DNA of 64,000 nucleotides from Lateolabrax maculatus. Its lineage: Eukaryota; Chordata; Actinopteri; Acropomatiformes; Lateolabracidae. Below the pieces are notes generated by a model. It had not been told where the DNA came from. It ran no database searches and worked only from the letters and a program-made list of their open reading frames with translations. Positions 47,290-59,729 of the stretch are shown piece by piece. Position 1 is the first letter of the stretch, and the number at the start of each line of letters is the position of its first letter. Position numbers and translations under genes: made by a program. The stretch is from assembly GCA_031216445.1 (NCBI GenBank), contig CM062201.1:3190001-3254000 (forward strand), read 5' to 3'.

Positions 47290-50270
47290 ACAGTATTTTT
47301 ACCTGAGTACAATATTCTAGCAGTCTTTGCATCCCTGGTGTTATGTAATTATGTACGAACTGCCCATGTAGAAAGTTTCCATATTTTATAGTGTTTGTAA
47401 TGAAGAGCTTTGTTATGTAAGATTAGCGCCGGCTTGCCAGTCAGAGCGAGCCGTGATGTGAAAGAGCGCAGAAAGTAATATCCCATGAGGCCTTTAGATG
47501 TGAGGCAAGGCTGCATGTTGCCAGCTGAGACAGCACATTACACTAGAACAGCCCGAACTGCCGAAAAGACCTGCGCATCTGCAAGCTACACATCAGGGCT
47601 GCTGGGCTTGAGCCGGGTCTCGGGTCCCATCTTGAGTCTGGTCTGAATCTTGGACTTGTCCCTGCCTCATCAGTGTTTTGACTCGGACTTGCCTCACCTT
47701 AAAGGGTGTTCTGACATGGACGTGTTATAGACTTGACTTTGCCATGAAAGTTGAAACATGCAAGTGTTGCAAATTTCACCAGTGGGCAGCTTTTGCTTCA
47801 TGTTTCTACCAGTTCCTAGAGGGAGAAGAGGATGAGGCTGTGCAAGCAGAGGAGGCAGAGTGTATATGATGACCATAGGGAGAAAGCACTCTCTCTTACA
47901 CACACACACTGCAGATCTATCGTGTTTCCATCCCTCTAACTTTCTCTGACCTCTTTCTCTGACTTTAACTGTGCACCTTTGTGCCACTTTCTCCCTCTCT
48001 CATCTTTTACAGTCTCTTTCTCTTCTGTCTGTCTGTCTGTTTGTCTGTCAGCCATCAGTCATACTGTCTGCTGGGCGAGGCCGTCCTTAGCTCATGCCTC
48101 GCTCCGTGGTGTACCTTAACCTAATGAAGAACTGGATCAAGAAGTCCCTGTATTATTTATGGGGATCCCCACCACTATGCACACAAACACACACACACAC
48201 TGGCACCACTGTTCCATCTGACAGTTCCTCATAAAATTTTGATGAGCCAGTCCAATGGGTAGAGAATCCCATTACTTCGTTCTTCTTGCCACCTCTAACT
48301 CTTTTCGTCTATCAACCTCGCCCTGCCTCTTTTCTCTCTTCCTTTCTACACTCTCTTCTGTCACATTGCATTCTTTCCCATCTCCACCTTGTAGCAGCTG
48401 ATAAAAGGAACAATGAAAATCAATGGTAAAAAAGCACAAAAACATCACTTGAAATTAGAAATGAAAATGTATAAAAACTGCTTAAGAAACTGCCAGACAG
48501 AGTAAGAACAATCTCTGAGTGACTGGCTCAGGCAACACACAGACTGCCAATTATTTTATTACTTCAGGGGTGGAAATGTAGTCTTTGTTGTTCAGTCAAC
48601 TTTTACATTTCCAGATTTTGCTGCAAGTATGTTTAGAGCAATTTTCTTTACTTATTTTTCTGTAGATAGACTGCATCAATTAATTGAAGTAATAAAACAT
48701 TTTTCATTTTAATAATTCCAATTATGAAAAACTTGAATGAGTGACTTCCCCTAGTATAGCTAAACATCATGCTGTTTGTGTAGACGCAGACTCAAAGTGT
48801 ACATGTACATGTACAGTAAGCAGTGTTAGTAAGCAGATTCCCACACCAGATACAACAGTGATAGAAATGTGGATAAAATACCCAAGGAAAAATGAAGAAA
48901 AGTACAGAATTTGACATGATACAGTACATATTTTAAATTATATAATAGTTTTTGTGAATAGTCTAAGCATAGTCTAAGCAAAACGATTTCTACTCCAGTG
49001 TGTTTTTTTTCTGTCCACATCGCTCCACCTTTCTCCCACTGTATCATAAACTGGACCAGATGAGGTTCATAAATAGCTCTTTCCAGTGGCAGAGTTCTCC
49101 ATCAAAGGACTTTCATACCCCTCTTACCAACCCAAATCCAATGCCAGCAAAGCTGACAAAATTAAGAGGTATGGTTCCTAAGTTCCTAAAAAGGTTTCTG
49201 TGTTCCTTGAAACGTTCCTGCAGTGGAAAATGTTCTGTCACTGATAAAAACGGGGACAACATGTTAATAAACCTGATGTTGGAGTGTCTGCGTAGCTTGT
49301 TCTTGTTTGAGAAAAGAGCAGTGCTTCCTCACTCTGTGACGAGCTGTGATAAATGAGTCTGGTGCAGAGTGATGCCTCGTGTGTGGTGTGCATTTAATTA
49401 CACTAGCTGGGTTATATTTGGAGAGATGGTCATTAACATAGCAGCATCAAAGGATCTGTGGTTGCAGATGCTCACAGTGAACTGCATGGTTTTCCTCCCT
49501 TTAGAAATGGGACAATTTTTACACAATACTAAAATACATTAATGTGGTATATAAAAGAAAGTGCACATACATTATCTCACAGAGTAAATGAAAATGAGAC
49601 TATGGTGTATTTGCAAGCCACAACCATTTGCTTGGTAGAGCGGAGGGACTAATTATTTCTTTTCCGTGAGGATTAAAGCAAAAAAAAAAAATTAAATCAC
49701 AAATTGTCTAGTTGAACCACCTTTAAAGCTCTAATGTGCCACTGGTGCACAAAGATGTATGGATACAGTTTTTACTGAGGGGTGAGTCTATGTACTACCT
49801 CTACAGCACATGGCATAAGGTTTGGGTAGATGAAGCACAGTTTAAATCATTGACTGGGGCTTTAAAGTGTAGGCCTCTTCATATTCTCTGCAATCAACAC
49901 GTTTTATTGATTGTCTGCAGTAAAAAGTTTCAAGAAAACACTAGACTAGGCTGGTCTGTAAAATATAGAGCCCTGCTACTGCCTCATACATGCTAGAGTA
50001 CTAATAACATACAGTACATGATATCAGAGGTGGCTACACTTAGAAGAGTGTTGCTGTGGAAGAAAAATACATGCCTAAGTACCTTTGTTTTGTTTAGTTC
50101 TCTGACGAAACACTCAGTTTAACGCCATCTTGCTTTTTACCAAACACAGCATTCATAATTGTAAAAAAGGGCAAGGCAAGAAGAGTCCAGAGTTCAAAAA
50201 TATTTGTGGTTTGGTTATGGACAGTCTACAGACATAAAGTAGCAGTGTCAAAATCTTGTTGCTGAAGCCA
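47290..50270. other. Non-coding stretch with weak repeats
   Basis: At about 47,600-47,740 there are 'gtctcgggtc', 'gactcggacttgcc' and 'agacttgact' words, a degenerate form of a fish 'gactcggacttg' repeat. Short CA runs lie at 47,900-47,909 and 48,179-48,200, GTACATGTACATGTAC at about 48,800, and an A run at about 49,681-49,691. No exon was found. Confidence 0.4.
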
Positions 50271-50311
50271 TGTGATATATGGCTCTCAGGAGGACATGCT
50301 GTGCATTTCCC

Positions 50312-51517
50312 TATCTTTGTCCCATATAAAACAGACTTCAAGGACTGCCTTCTTCCACTTACGTAACATTATAAAAATCAGGCATATCCTGTCTCAAAAA
50401 GATGCAGAAAAACTAGTTCATGCATTTGTTACTTCTAGGTTAGATTACTGTAATTCCTTATTATCGGGTTGCCCCGATAAGTCTCTAAAGACTCTCCAGC
50501 TGATCCAGAATGCGGCTGCACGTGTACTGACAGGAACTAGCAAAAGAGAACATATTTCTCCGATATTAGCTTCTCTGCACTGGCTCCCTGTGAAATCTAG
50601 AATACAATTTAAGGTCGTCCTCCTCACTTACAAAGCTCTTATTGGTCAGGCACCATCATATCTTAAAGAGCTGATAGTACCGTATTACCCCACTAGAGCA
50701 CTACGCTCACAGAATGCAGGGTTACTTGTGGTACCTAAAGTCTCTAAAAGTAGAATGGGAGCCAGAGCCTTTAGTTATCAAGCTCCTCTTCTGTGGAATC
50801 AGCTCCCAATTTGGGTTTGGGAGGCCGACACCCTCTCTTCGTTTAAGAGTATGCTAAAAACGTTCCTTTTTGATAAAGCCTATAGTTAGGGCTGGCTCAG
50901 GTGAGTCCTGAACCATCCCTTAGTTATGCTGTTACAGGCTTAAGACTGCTGGGGGACTTCCTAGGACGCACTGAGCTTCTCTCTCCTCCTCTCCCTCTCT
51001 ATCTGTACGCATTCCTATCCCACTAATACAGGCTACCAACTCCATTTCTTCCTGGTAGTCCTTGTGCTTTCTGTGTTTTTTTGGCCTTCTCACTTTCTGC
51101 AGGTATTTCTGCCTCTGGAGCTGTAGATTCTGGATCTGTGATTGCCGGCTGTCTACTGCCCCCATGTTCCTGCTCCACACTCACTGCTGCAGTTGTTATT
51201 ATTATTAGCCTGATTTGTTGTCTCTCCTCCTGTTCTGTCTCCCCTCTCCCCCTCTCTCCTCCCCTTTCAACCCAACTGGGTCGATGCAGATGGCCGCCCA
51301 CCCAGAGCCTGGTTCTGCTCGAGGTTTCTACCTGTTAAAAGGGAGTTTTTCCTCGCCACTGTCGCCAAGTGCTGCTCATGTTGGGAACTGTTGGGTCTCT
51401 GTAAATAATATTTTAAAGAGTATGGTCTAGACCTACTCTATGTGAAAGCGTCTTGAGATAACCTTTGTTATGATTTGGCACTATACAAATAAAATTGACT
51501 TGACTTGACTTGACTTG
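50312..51517 (+). mobile_element. L2-type LINE, 3' half with ORF2 C-terminus
   Basis: An uninterrupted frame ending at 50,889 encodes the part of ORF2 after the polymerase domain: TAFFHLRNI, LVHAFVTSRLDYCNSLLSG, LQLIQNAAARVLTGTSKR, HISPILASLHWLPVKSRI, FKVVLLTYKALIGQAPSYL, ending FLFDKAYS. The DYCNSLL / QNAAARVLT / LHWLPV / YKAL series is diagnostic of CR1/L2-type elements abundant in fishes. About 600 bp of 3'UTR follow, ending AATAAAATTGACTTGACTTG, where the TTGAC unit is tandemly repeated, as L2-type tails are. The 5' side, including the endonuclease and polymerase catalytic motifs, is missing, so it cannot transpose alone. The lack of frameshifts suggests a fairly recent insertion. The 5' boundary is uncertain by some tens of bases. 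Confidence 0.85.
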
Positions 51518-51519
51518 TT

Positions 51520-51980
51520 CTGTCTGTCAGCTGGGTTAGTTACAGGTTCTCGAGTCAAAAGACAGAGAAACTGAAAGCCAAACAACTGATATATATATAT
51601 ACAGCAGATGAAAGTTAAAGAAAACGAGACACAACAATCACAGCAAAGCCAGAAAACCCCTTTTCAAAATGGTTTTGTGAAAAAAGGATCGGCTCCACCA
51701 TCACCTGTGGATAAATTGGGACATTATTGTATTTACTGACTCATAAAGCCTTTTTTATGCTCAGTCTGGAACAGCGAGCAGTACAAATAATGAGACATTA
51801 ATTTATTTGTCACCACTTCCCTTCCCAAATATCAGTTGTGGACAGATTTTGTTTGCATGCTGGGAAAAAAACATGAGACAACATGAAGCACAAATAATTT
51901 GGAGAACCAATATCAGGTGATTACTTGCTAATCTTGAAAGTTTTGTCAAGGTTTTGATTGTTGTTTATGCCTTGGACAGT
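51520..51980. other. Non-coding stretch
   Basis: Contains an (AT)6 run at 51,590-51,601 and AT-rich DNA. No element is recognised. Confidence 0.45.
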
Positions 51981-51984
51981 CATA

Positions 51985-52680
51985 ATACTTTTTATAGACC
52001 TATCTAAAGCATTTGATGTTGTTAATCATAATATTTTATTGGAAAAATGGGACTAGATGAACGTCCCATTAAATGGTTTTATGACTATTTTGTTTGGTAA
52101 AACTAAGAACAAGCTTCTAGTGGTACTTAATTGAGTTTAGTAGGTGTTCTACAAGGGTCTATTCTTGGCCCAACACTATTCACAGTAGACATAAATATCA
52201 TCTCTTCCACTCCACATTGTAATATACTCTTTTATGCAGACAATACCATGTTGCATTACTACAGTACAATTCTAATGCCTTTATGATTTCTCTTTTCATA
52301 CATGAGTACATTTTAAATGCCAAAAACCAAAATGTATGCTATTTTCAAGGTTACTGAATTATTATCCTGCCTACCGGCCACATCCATACCCTTTATATGT
52401 CTCAGAATGAAATTGTTGAAAGTAACAAATATTTTGAAATGTTGCTGGATAAAATTGGAATTTTGTATAGAAATAAACCCCTCTCTTTTGTTAGCTGGAA
52501 TTAATGGTAAATGGCTGCATTTACACATTTTTATATTGCCTGCTGAGCCACAGATGATCATTGTGCAGGCTACAGTCAGTTTTGCACTTGATTATGGTGA
52601 TATAATATATATTGTAAAAGAGATTAGGCAACCCAACTCTGTTTCTTCTTCTCTTAAAAATACATTATTTTAAAATTGCA
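51985..52680 (+). mobile_element. Decayed LINE reverse transcriptase
   Basis: Reverse-transcriptase motifs appear in order: LFIDLSKAFDVVNHNILL (from 51,988; the FxDxxxAFD motif), then GVLQGSILGPTLF (from 52,143; the PQG motif, with leucine in place of proline), then YADNTML (52,233; the YADD catalytic box with its second aspartate changed to asparagine), then LDYGDIIY (52,587). The first motif is in a different frame from the rest, and stops lie between 52,021 and 52,143. It is a dead relic. The LDYGDIIY motif differs from the LDYCNSLL of the L2-type copy 2 kb upstream, so this is another LINE lineage. Clade not assigned. Confidence 0.75.
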
Positions 52681-52689
52681 TTCTCTTGA

Positions 52690-53380
52690 TCTTGAATGTC
52701 TTGGTTTTAGCATTTTTAGGATGAGTTAGAACAAACGTGAATTCTCTAAGTCCTCTTGAAGATTTTTAAACTTTATAATTAGGCATGCTTTGTTTTCCTT
52801 GTATTTATTTTCTTTAATGTGAACCTAATTTTCTATTGTGTATGTCAGTTTTATGTAATAGGGTGTATATGTTTGTTTTGTAAAAATGTCTAGACTATTA
52901 GAATAGAGGATTTACTAACTTTCACACTTCAGTTGTCCTCTGTATGAAGCCTATTAACATAACTGGGATCAACACTGTGAACCTATCTCACAGAGTTTCA
53001 CCCATTATAAGCAGGTCCAGTTCAAAGTGTGCCATAACACTGTTTCAACACAAGCATGCACCTTGCTATGTGACACCTTCAGTGATGTAAACACAGTGTA
53101 ATCTTGTGAGGCAGGTACACCACCTTTCCCACTCCCACAGCACATGTCGTCCTCTCCCCGCTGAGCAGGCTGACAGATCCAGTGCCAGTGGAAACGGGAC
53201 GCTCACTGATCACAGCAACTGGAGCTAACCAAGGACAGTGTAAGGTAACCATGACGACCAGGGAGGGGAGATGATGGAGCTTCCAGGGGGTGGGCAAGAG
53301 TGCATTGATTGAGATTGGAAGTGAAAAGAGGTGGTGATAGTGTCAGGTGTGCTGTAGCTCAGTGTGGCATTGTCTAGCAC
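52690..53380. other. Non-coding stretch with no gene recognised
   Basis: The first 200 bp are T-rich and may be further decayed sequence of the upstream LINE. No exon was recognised. Confidence 0.4.
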
Positions 53381-53387
53381 CAAAGGC

Positions 53388-53575
53388 ATAGGTTTGCATA
53401 TGGACGGTAGGGACATGTCCCTAGCAATATTTTGGGAGGACAGAATTGTCCCTACTAATATTTGAGCAAACTTGTTCACATCATCTTTGGAGTGAAGTCA
53501 TATTAGATAGTTCCAATGTGCCTTCCCAGAGGGTGGGTTGTTGTGTACCCTACTAATGTTGAGACCAAACCTACA
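53388..53575 (+). repeat. Possible dispersed fish repeat with internal duplication
   Basis: A word of the form 'tgtccctaNcaatatttgg' occurs twice, near 53,417 and 53,448, about 31 bases apart, within a block 'tttgcatatggacggtaggg ... gttcacatcatctttggagt'. I recall this block as dispersed in fish genomes, but a second copy is not in this window. Confidence 0.35.
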
Positions 53576-53805
53576 CCGTCGTACACTGCCCACATTCTGC
53601 AGTGACCACAGATACACTGATCATTTTTTCTTGAGTATTAAACTAATTGGTTTAGAGTTGCTCTCTTACGGAGCTATTTGCATCTAGCTGGACTGTCCAG
53701 ACTGGTTGCCACTTTGCAAAAGCTCAACCCCAACACCACCAAAAAGCTCTTTACTATGGCCTAAGCAAGGTAGCCCAAACATCTTTCAGATGAGATATGT
53801 AATCA

Positions 53806-53935
53806 CGTGTGCCCGCACACCTCTACAGGGAGGCATTCAGGAGGCATCTAATTCCGATTTCCAAACGACCTCAACTGGCTCCTTTCAACGCAAAGGAACA
53901 ACGGTCTAACCCTGAGCTCCTGCTGAATGTGAGAG
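53806..53935 (-). mobile_element. RTE/Rex3-type LINE ORF fragment
   Basis: On the minus strand one frame reads ELRVRPLFLCVERSQLR, SFGNRN, a stop, then MPPECLPVEV. This matches the fish LINE C-terminal pattern 'ELGVEPLLLRIERSQLRWFGHLIRMPPGRLPVEVF', with the stop where an arginine-type codon is expected and W changed to S. Only about 40 codons remain. The RTE/Rex3 name rests on memory of this motif in fish elements; another related clade is possible. Confidence 0.55.
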
Positions 53936-54208
53936 CATTTCGCCCTCCTCCTGAGGCCAAGTTCAGACCAACTTCAGTCTTGCATAAAAAGGTGCTGACC
54001 CCTCATTCATCTGAATGAGGCCAAACCAGCAAGATGCAGGGTCATCTGGCAAAAAAGTTGAACCTGACTCAGCATCATCCGTCAAGGCATTTCCATTGCC
54101 AATCATATTGCCAATATGTGCAAATTCCTGGTAGATTACTTTGTAGCATATGACATATTTCTACTGCTTTCCCAACAATTATTGCAATGAAAGATGAAGT
54201 GATTGTCT

Positions 54209-54352
54209 CTGTGATAACTTCCCAGAGTTGTAAAATCCTGTCTCAGAGCATTACAAACCTTTGTACAGTGTTTTGGCATTTGAGAGGCGTTCAGGCTCAT
54301 GGATGGATGTTACTATGTTATTAGAAATCCTACTGGGTCATATTTCATCGTC
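54209..54352 (+). repeat. Dispersed repeat R3, copy B
   Basis: Same order of words as 30,671-30,795 ('ctgtgataac', 'ccagagttgtaaaatcctgt', 'acaaacc', 'cagtgtttt', 'atttcatcgtctc'), with an extra stretch at about 54,290-54,325. The family is not named. Confidence 0.7.
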
Positions 54353-54420
54353 TCCCCTTCATCTTCCTTGATGCTTGTTGTGAATGGCTATTATTATTAC
54401 TATGATTCTTCATATTATTG

Positions 54421-54472
54421 TTATTTTCTTCTTTCTCTTCTTCTTGTTCTTCTTTCTTTCTTTTTTTCTTAA
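54421..54472 (+). repeat. Polypyrimidine TTC/TTTC tract
   Basis: T/C-only apart from single G interruptions, built of TTC and TTTC units. Confidence 0.85.
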
Positions 54473-54479
54473 TCTTCAT

Positions 54480-55135
54480 GAAAAGCATATTTTGTTTTCC
54501 CCTGGGTATAAAATGTGATATATATCAAAATAAAGCTTGCTTGACAATGGTACAGAACTAAAACCAGGCTACCTTCAGCTGCTTATTTATGTAGGGTTTG
54601 TATGTTCTGCCCCTCCCACATATTTATGAAGTGCAAATGCTGTCTAAGCGCATTATACATCACAGGAACCACCATTTGAATTAATTTTGCTGTTCTCAAA
54701 GGACATAGTGACATTTCCTTCCAACGACACTGTCCTGACCTTTACCGGGTCAGGGGGGAAACGGGGGGTCAGCTCACCTACAAAGGCGGAACGAGAGGGA
54801 GGGCACTCCCCCCACAGAGGAAGTCCAGGGAGAAAGGGTGGGCAGTAGTGATAATGTAAATATAAAGGTGGTGGTGGTGGTGGTAGTGGGGGGTAGCGAT
54901 GTAGTGATGTAGTTTGATGACACACAGCTATATAGGAGTATTCCACTGTGATGGTGCACAGCTGCAGAAGAGTGAAGTACCGTAGTTAGATAATGTACTG
55001 GTGCTGTTATATAACTTTGTGGAGGTCACCTGTGCAGGAACCTTTGGTTTGTTGTTACTGAATCAATGCTGAACGCCCAGGACTCTGGCAGACAGACTTC
55101 CCAATTAAGTCTTCCTCCTCATCGGGAGAGCCAGA
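54480..55135. other. Non-coding stretch with (GGT)n
   Basis: A GGT/GGTGGT run lies at 54,867-54,890, followed by a TGTAGTGA duplication at about 54,899-54,911. Proline- or threonine-rich frames here are translations of these repeats. Confidence 0.5.
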
Positions 55136-55139
55136 CTTC

Positions 55140-55390
55140 TCAGAGTAGCAGAGCTCCGCCTGAATTCATTTTGGAGCCTGGGCAATGGAAATAGGGGAGG
55201 ATGGCGGTGGGGTGTGGAGAGGAAGGTGTGATGCTGGTGGAGGGGCCTGTCTGCTCACTAATAAAACTCCAGTGATCCTCCGCCCTGCAGAGGCCCGGGC
55301 AATTAAGGCTGTGGCACAGAGTGTGGACTAAGCCCACCGTGATTTCTGTCTCATCAATTTGCAGTGATGTTTGGATCATTGCACACACCG
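55140..55390. promoter_or_regulatory. Sequence-complex block, possible conserved element
   Basis: A moderately GC-rich block without simple repeats, with CTCACTAATAAAAC, GGGCAATTAAGG and ATCAATTTGCAG words. No coding signature. Candidate conserved non-coding element by appearance only. Confidence 0.2.
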
Positions 55391-55394
55391 CAGG

Positions 55395-58300
55395 TCATAT
55401 ATTCCAATTTGGCAATTAAACAACGGAGAGAGAAAAAGCACTGCAAAAAAGATAACAGGCCTGGCAAGGGATTTTTGTTTTGTATCCAGACTTACAGTAT
55501 TAAGCTCATTACAGTGTATTTTTAGCCAAATCATCCTACTGCTCAGGCAGATCATTTTGCTAACTTGGGTTTTCAGTCTTTTCACTTTGTTTATAGGCAT
55601 TAGTCTGAAAAGGAACAGTGGATCTATGATTAAGTCCTTGTTTCCCATTTGATTTCTTTAAAAACATCACATTGACAGTAAATGGTGTATCAAAGTTATA
55701 ATGTTTTCCTAATTACACTATATTATTTGATGGATAGTGTGTTATATACTGTATGTGATGAAAAGTAATATAATATGTAAATCAAATAATCAACTACAAC
55801 AACAGGGGTAGATAGAAAAGACTATATATAACAACAGCATCGCTAAGACAACACAGAGACGAGGGGGAGCAATGATACAAGTATACAAATTATGGGTAAC
55901 TTTTGACTTTATGACACCTAACACATAACCCCCCATTCTTTTGGTCTTAGCTGCCAGAAAACAACACAGTGAATTACAGGTACTCTAGACTGTGACTGTC
56001 TCCAAAATGACTTCATTATTCACTATTCCCTATGTAACCAATACGCATTATAGTTTGCCCATACTGAGCAGTACATTTAGACTTCATGCACTTCATCATC
56101 ATCATGGCTCAGTGCTGACGGTGTGGTGTGGAGGCTCTGAGTGTGGCAGCAGGCATGCGGCATAAGAGTGAGCAGAGCAGTGACAAATGAAGTGCCCTGC
56201 CATGATCAGAATGACATTACTCTCTGGCAGATTGCCATCCAAAAATCTAGGTGCACTTTAAGTTTATCACTTACATCATCATTGATTTTTCAAAAGTGAA
56301 ATGTTCTATAAGTAAATTAAACCAGTAGGTGTTATATATTTTTGTCATATTCTGAAAATGTTTTTAGAAGAGTCATTCAAGAGGAATATGGAAGGGCAGA
56401 GAGGGATGCTGTATGTGATCCTGTACACACCACTGGGTTGGATTTTGATGAAAATTGTTGGAATAATGCGCGTCACATTTGGTGTGCCACACAGGAGCAT
56501 TATGGGTTAGAATGAGGTGACAAATGTGACACTGAGTTTCCTGACATATATACTGTTAGCATGTTGAAATGTGTTGTGGTAAAGGGTGAAGAAATGCGTT
56601 GCTTTATCGCCTGCCCCCCCCCCCCCCCCCCGCTATTTCTCTGCTCCGTCACTGACTGTTTCACTGCCCCTTGCGCTTACAAATTTTTCTTTACACATAT
56701 TGTTACTTTCCCTGAGCACAACATATCAAGTACAACAAGGCCTCCCACAGCGAGGGAGTTTCAGTAATCACAGTAGTCTGATAGGAGTTGGGAGATGTTC
56801 TGATCTCAGTTTGATTGCTCTGTTTTTATTTATCATTATTGGTAAAAGCAGGAGGTCGGTCCCACAGAAAAGCCATTAGCTCTCCAGATAATATAAAATC
56901 CCATCAATCTCATAGCGGATTCCCACTGATATAAGTTCATAGCTGCTGACAAGGAATGATCGGACACGATAATACGTCTGAAAGCAAGATTGTGTGACTT
57001 TTGAAAAGAATTCTTTCTCTTACAAATGAAAAGTTTAATTCATAAACAATAAATGACACTCTTACCCAATTCAGTGTGTTGGTTATGTTGTTTGTAGTTT
57101 CCCTGCTACAGCCTTACTTGGTCTGGCATGACAAAGAGCCTATGGTGTCTTATGCTAGCAAACTTTGTCTATATTTGCTTGCTTCTGACACAAATCAGCT
57201 CGTTAGCTAGTTCACTAATCTGCCTTGAAACAAAAGGAATGATCCCATCCCTGTTTCCTTGTGTTTTTATTTTTTTTGTGCAGCGCAGAGCTCAGAATTG
57301 ATTAAATACGCATGTCTGCCAAAAACAAATGTAAAAAACAGACAGAATACAAGGGCTAATACAAGGGATACACAAATGAATAAAGAGAAAAGAAAGAAAA
57401 ACAAGGCATGATATTAATAAGTCAGGTTCTGCACAGTACATCCAGATCACACCGTGCTACAAGAAGACATCAGTAGAGTTCTCTGTATGTTATGTAAGAA
57501 GAGGAACAAAGCGTTCAAGAGGCAGATTTTTCTTTCAGTGTAGAACCCACCCGGACAATCTACGTTTCCACTTCATTCGACTCTTGAAGAGAGATTAACA
57601 AAGCCTAAAAGAAAGAACCTGAGCTTAGCATCTGTTTAGCGTTTCCTCTACTGTCTTATGTATGAGAGGGAGAAAAAAGGTGACCCCTTCTGAAACTTCT
57701 GAAGCGCCACACTTAGCTCTCTAAAACCCTCTGCAGGGAGCAAAGGGAAACTGATGGAGCTATTCTTTCATGGAGTGTTCTTCCCTATTTCCTGCTTTTT
57801 TTTTTTCTCTCCAAACTGCAGTGTAAATGAATCTCAAATGAACCTCTGGGCTAACTCTGCCTGTATCCCCAAGACACAAACAGCTTTTGCCCGCCCAATC
57901 ATCCCTGCAGCCATCCCTCCAGTCACTAACTGACAGGAAACACAGCTTTCAAACTGTGTGGCAGCTGCCTCCCATGAGGCCTTTAGCTGTTAGGAGAAGG
58001 TCCCATTTGTTTCCCATCCATCACAATATTGCACAACCCTTCGTCTTCATTTGCCTCTGACAGAATTTATTTCTCATTTACGGGTTTTTAAATGCTTGAA
58101 AAGCTTGTCTCGGAAGCTGAGCAAGCTGTCTGGGAGTCTGTTGTAGGAAGGCTGCAGTGTGCCACCTGTCGAGGATTTTGCTGGTGTGTCAACAGAGCTG
58201 CTGTCGACAGTCAGATCCCTGACTTTAGTGAAAGCTTAGCCTACAGTGTCTTTCTATCTCACAGCCAGCATACACAACCTCCATCTCTATTTACCAACTT

Positions 58301-59080
58301 CTCTCAGGAGTAACTGTGAGGGCTGGCGGTGGGAACAGACGCTGCTGCCAAGAGAGACGTGTTGCACGGAGCCAAATCAGACCAAATTCAGAGGAAAAAC
58401 GACAACGTTCAGCAGAAGCTGAAAGATGGGCGTAGATTAGTATTGTCCCCATCGTAACACAGTGTGCAGGGCTGCTTTACTCCGCTAAGAACCCACATTT
58501 TAAGAAAGCATTTTTCAGCCACAAAGGTTCCTTAGGCTCCATTCCTTTAACAGATATAAAATGAGCAGGTCATGATGGCTGCGCCAAATGACCAGAAACA
58601 TTTTCGACTCACACTGCTCATAAAGAAACATTAAAGTGTTCTCTACTGCTACAAAACAAAAGGCACAGAGGGTAAAAGATACAGTAAAGTAAAAACAGGG
58701 CCATAGCCAGACTGAGGTCATGTCCAGCCCCGACCTGCAAAATATTTTAACAGATACCAACACTAAAGGGGGCAGTGGTGGAATGTAACTATGACATTCA
58801 GTTAAGTAACGCAGCCTTGCTAAGTGTGTGTGAAGGTTTGTGCGAACTCTCTCGCCTTTGCCTTTACAGAGACGAGTTCATCTCTGCTAACGTTAACTTA
58901 GTCGTCAGAGGCACTGCAGACAGCTTCAGCCACAGGCTTGATAGCAGGCCTGTTAGCAATAGCACAAGCGCAGCCTTGTCGGCAGATGATGCAGAGTTCA
59001 GCAGCATGGGAGAGCCTAGAGTCCAGTAGCTTAGTTAATACGTCCAACTAGGGAAACATTCACAATGACAGACAGATAGC
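55395..59080. other. Non-coding stretch with poly-C run
   Basis: An uninterrupted run of 18 C lies at 56,614-56,631. A T run of about 11 lies at 57,798-57,808. No exon or transposon motif was found. The 84-codon frame at 58,775-59,029 has no known domain. Confidence 0.45.
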
Positions 59081-59084
59081 CTGG

Positions 59085-59720
59085 TTTACAATGAGACAGT
59101 CTGGTCTGAATAATCAACCAGTTTCTAACCTTCCATTCTTTTCAAAAGTACTAGAAAGAGAAACTTTTCGCCCCGCATATTTTACAGTACTCTTTTTTTT
59201 TTTTTTTTTTACATTTCTAAATCTGCTTTTCAGGGCCTGTCATTCCACTGAAACTCCACTAAGTGAACCTTCTGTTTCCCATGGATTCAGATTCCAGCTC
59301 GGTACTTCTATTACTGGATGCCAGTGTGGCTTTTCACACCATAGATCGCTGTACACTCCTAGACCAACTTGAAAGTGTGTTTTGCGTCTCTGGCCTGGCT
59401 TTCGTGTGGTTAAAGTTCTACAAATCTGAAAGTTGTTTCTTATAGTAATACTATATCAACACTGATGTGAAGGGCTCTGTTTTTGGCCCTCTGCTTTTCT
59501 CTCTATATTTCACCTCTTGGCTAAATTATTTGCAGTGAAGGAATGAATTTCCACTGCTGATGATACTCAGCTGTATGTGCATGTGAAGACAAAACTGAGA
59601 TGATGGTCATTGGCCCCTGCTCGACATAGACACCAGTTTGTGACAGAACTGTTGACAACTATGTAATTTCTCAAAGTTTGACAGCCAAGAATCATGTTTC
59701 GTTTGAATGGTGTGCTTGAG
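59085..59720 (+). mobile_element. Decayed L2-like LINE reverse transcriptase
   Basis: Ordered motifs: QPVSNLPFFSKVLER (about 59,118-59,162), CHSTETPL (about 59,236-59,260), MDSDSSSVLLLLDASVAF then HTIDRCTLL (59,281-59,370), DVKGSVFGPLLFSLY (59,464-59,508), ADDTQLY (59,556-59,576), and KTEMMVIGP (59,591-59,617). These are the NYRPVSNLPFLSK, HSTET, LLLLDLSAAFDTIDH, GVPQGSVLGPLLF, YADDTQLY and KTEVMVIGP boxes of L2-like elements. An 18-T run (59,193-59,210) has replaced or been inserted in the segment between the first two. The roughly 60-codon spacer between YADDTQLY and KTE is deleted. Stops and frameshifts are several. It is a dead relic of the L2 type, older than the copy at 50,312. Confidence 0.8.
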
Positions 59721-59729
59721 CTTTCCAGG

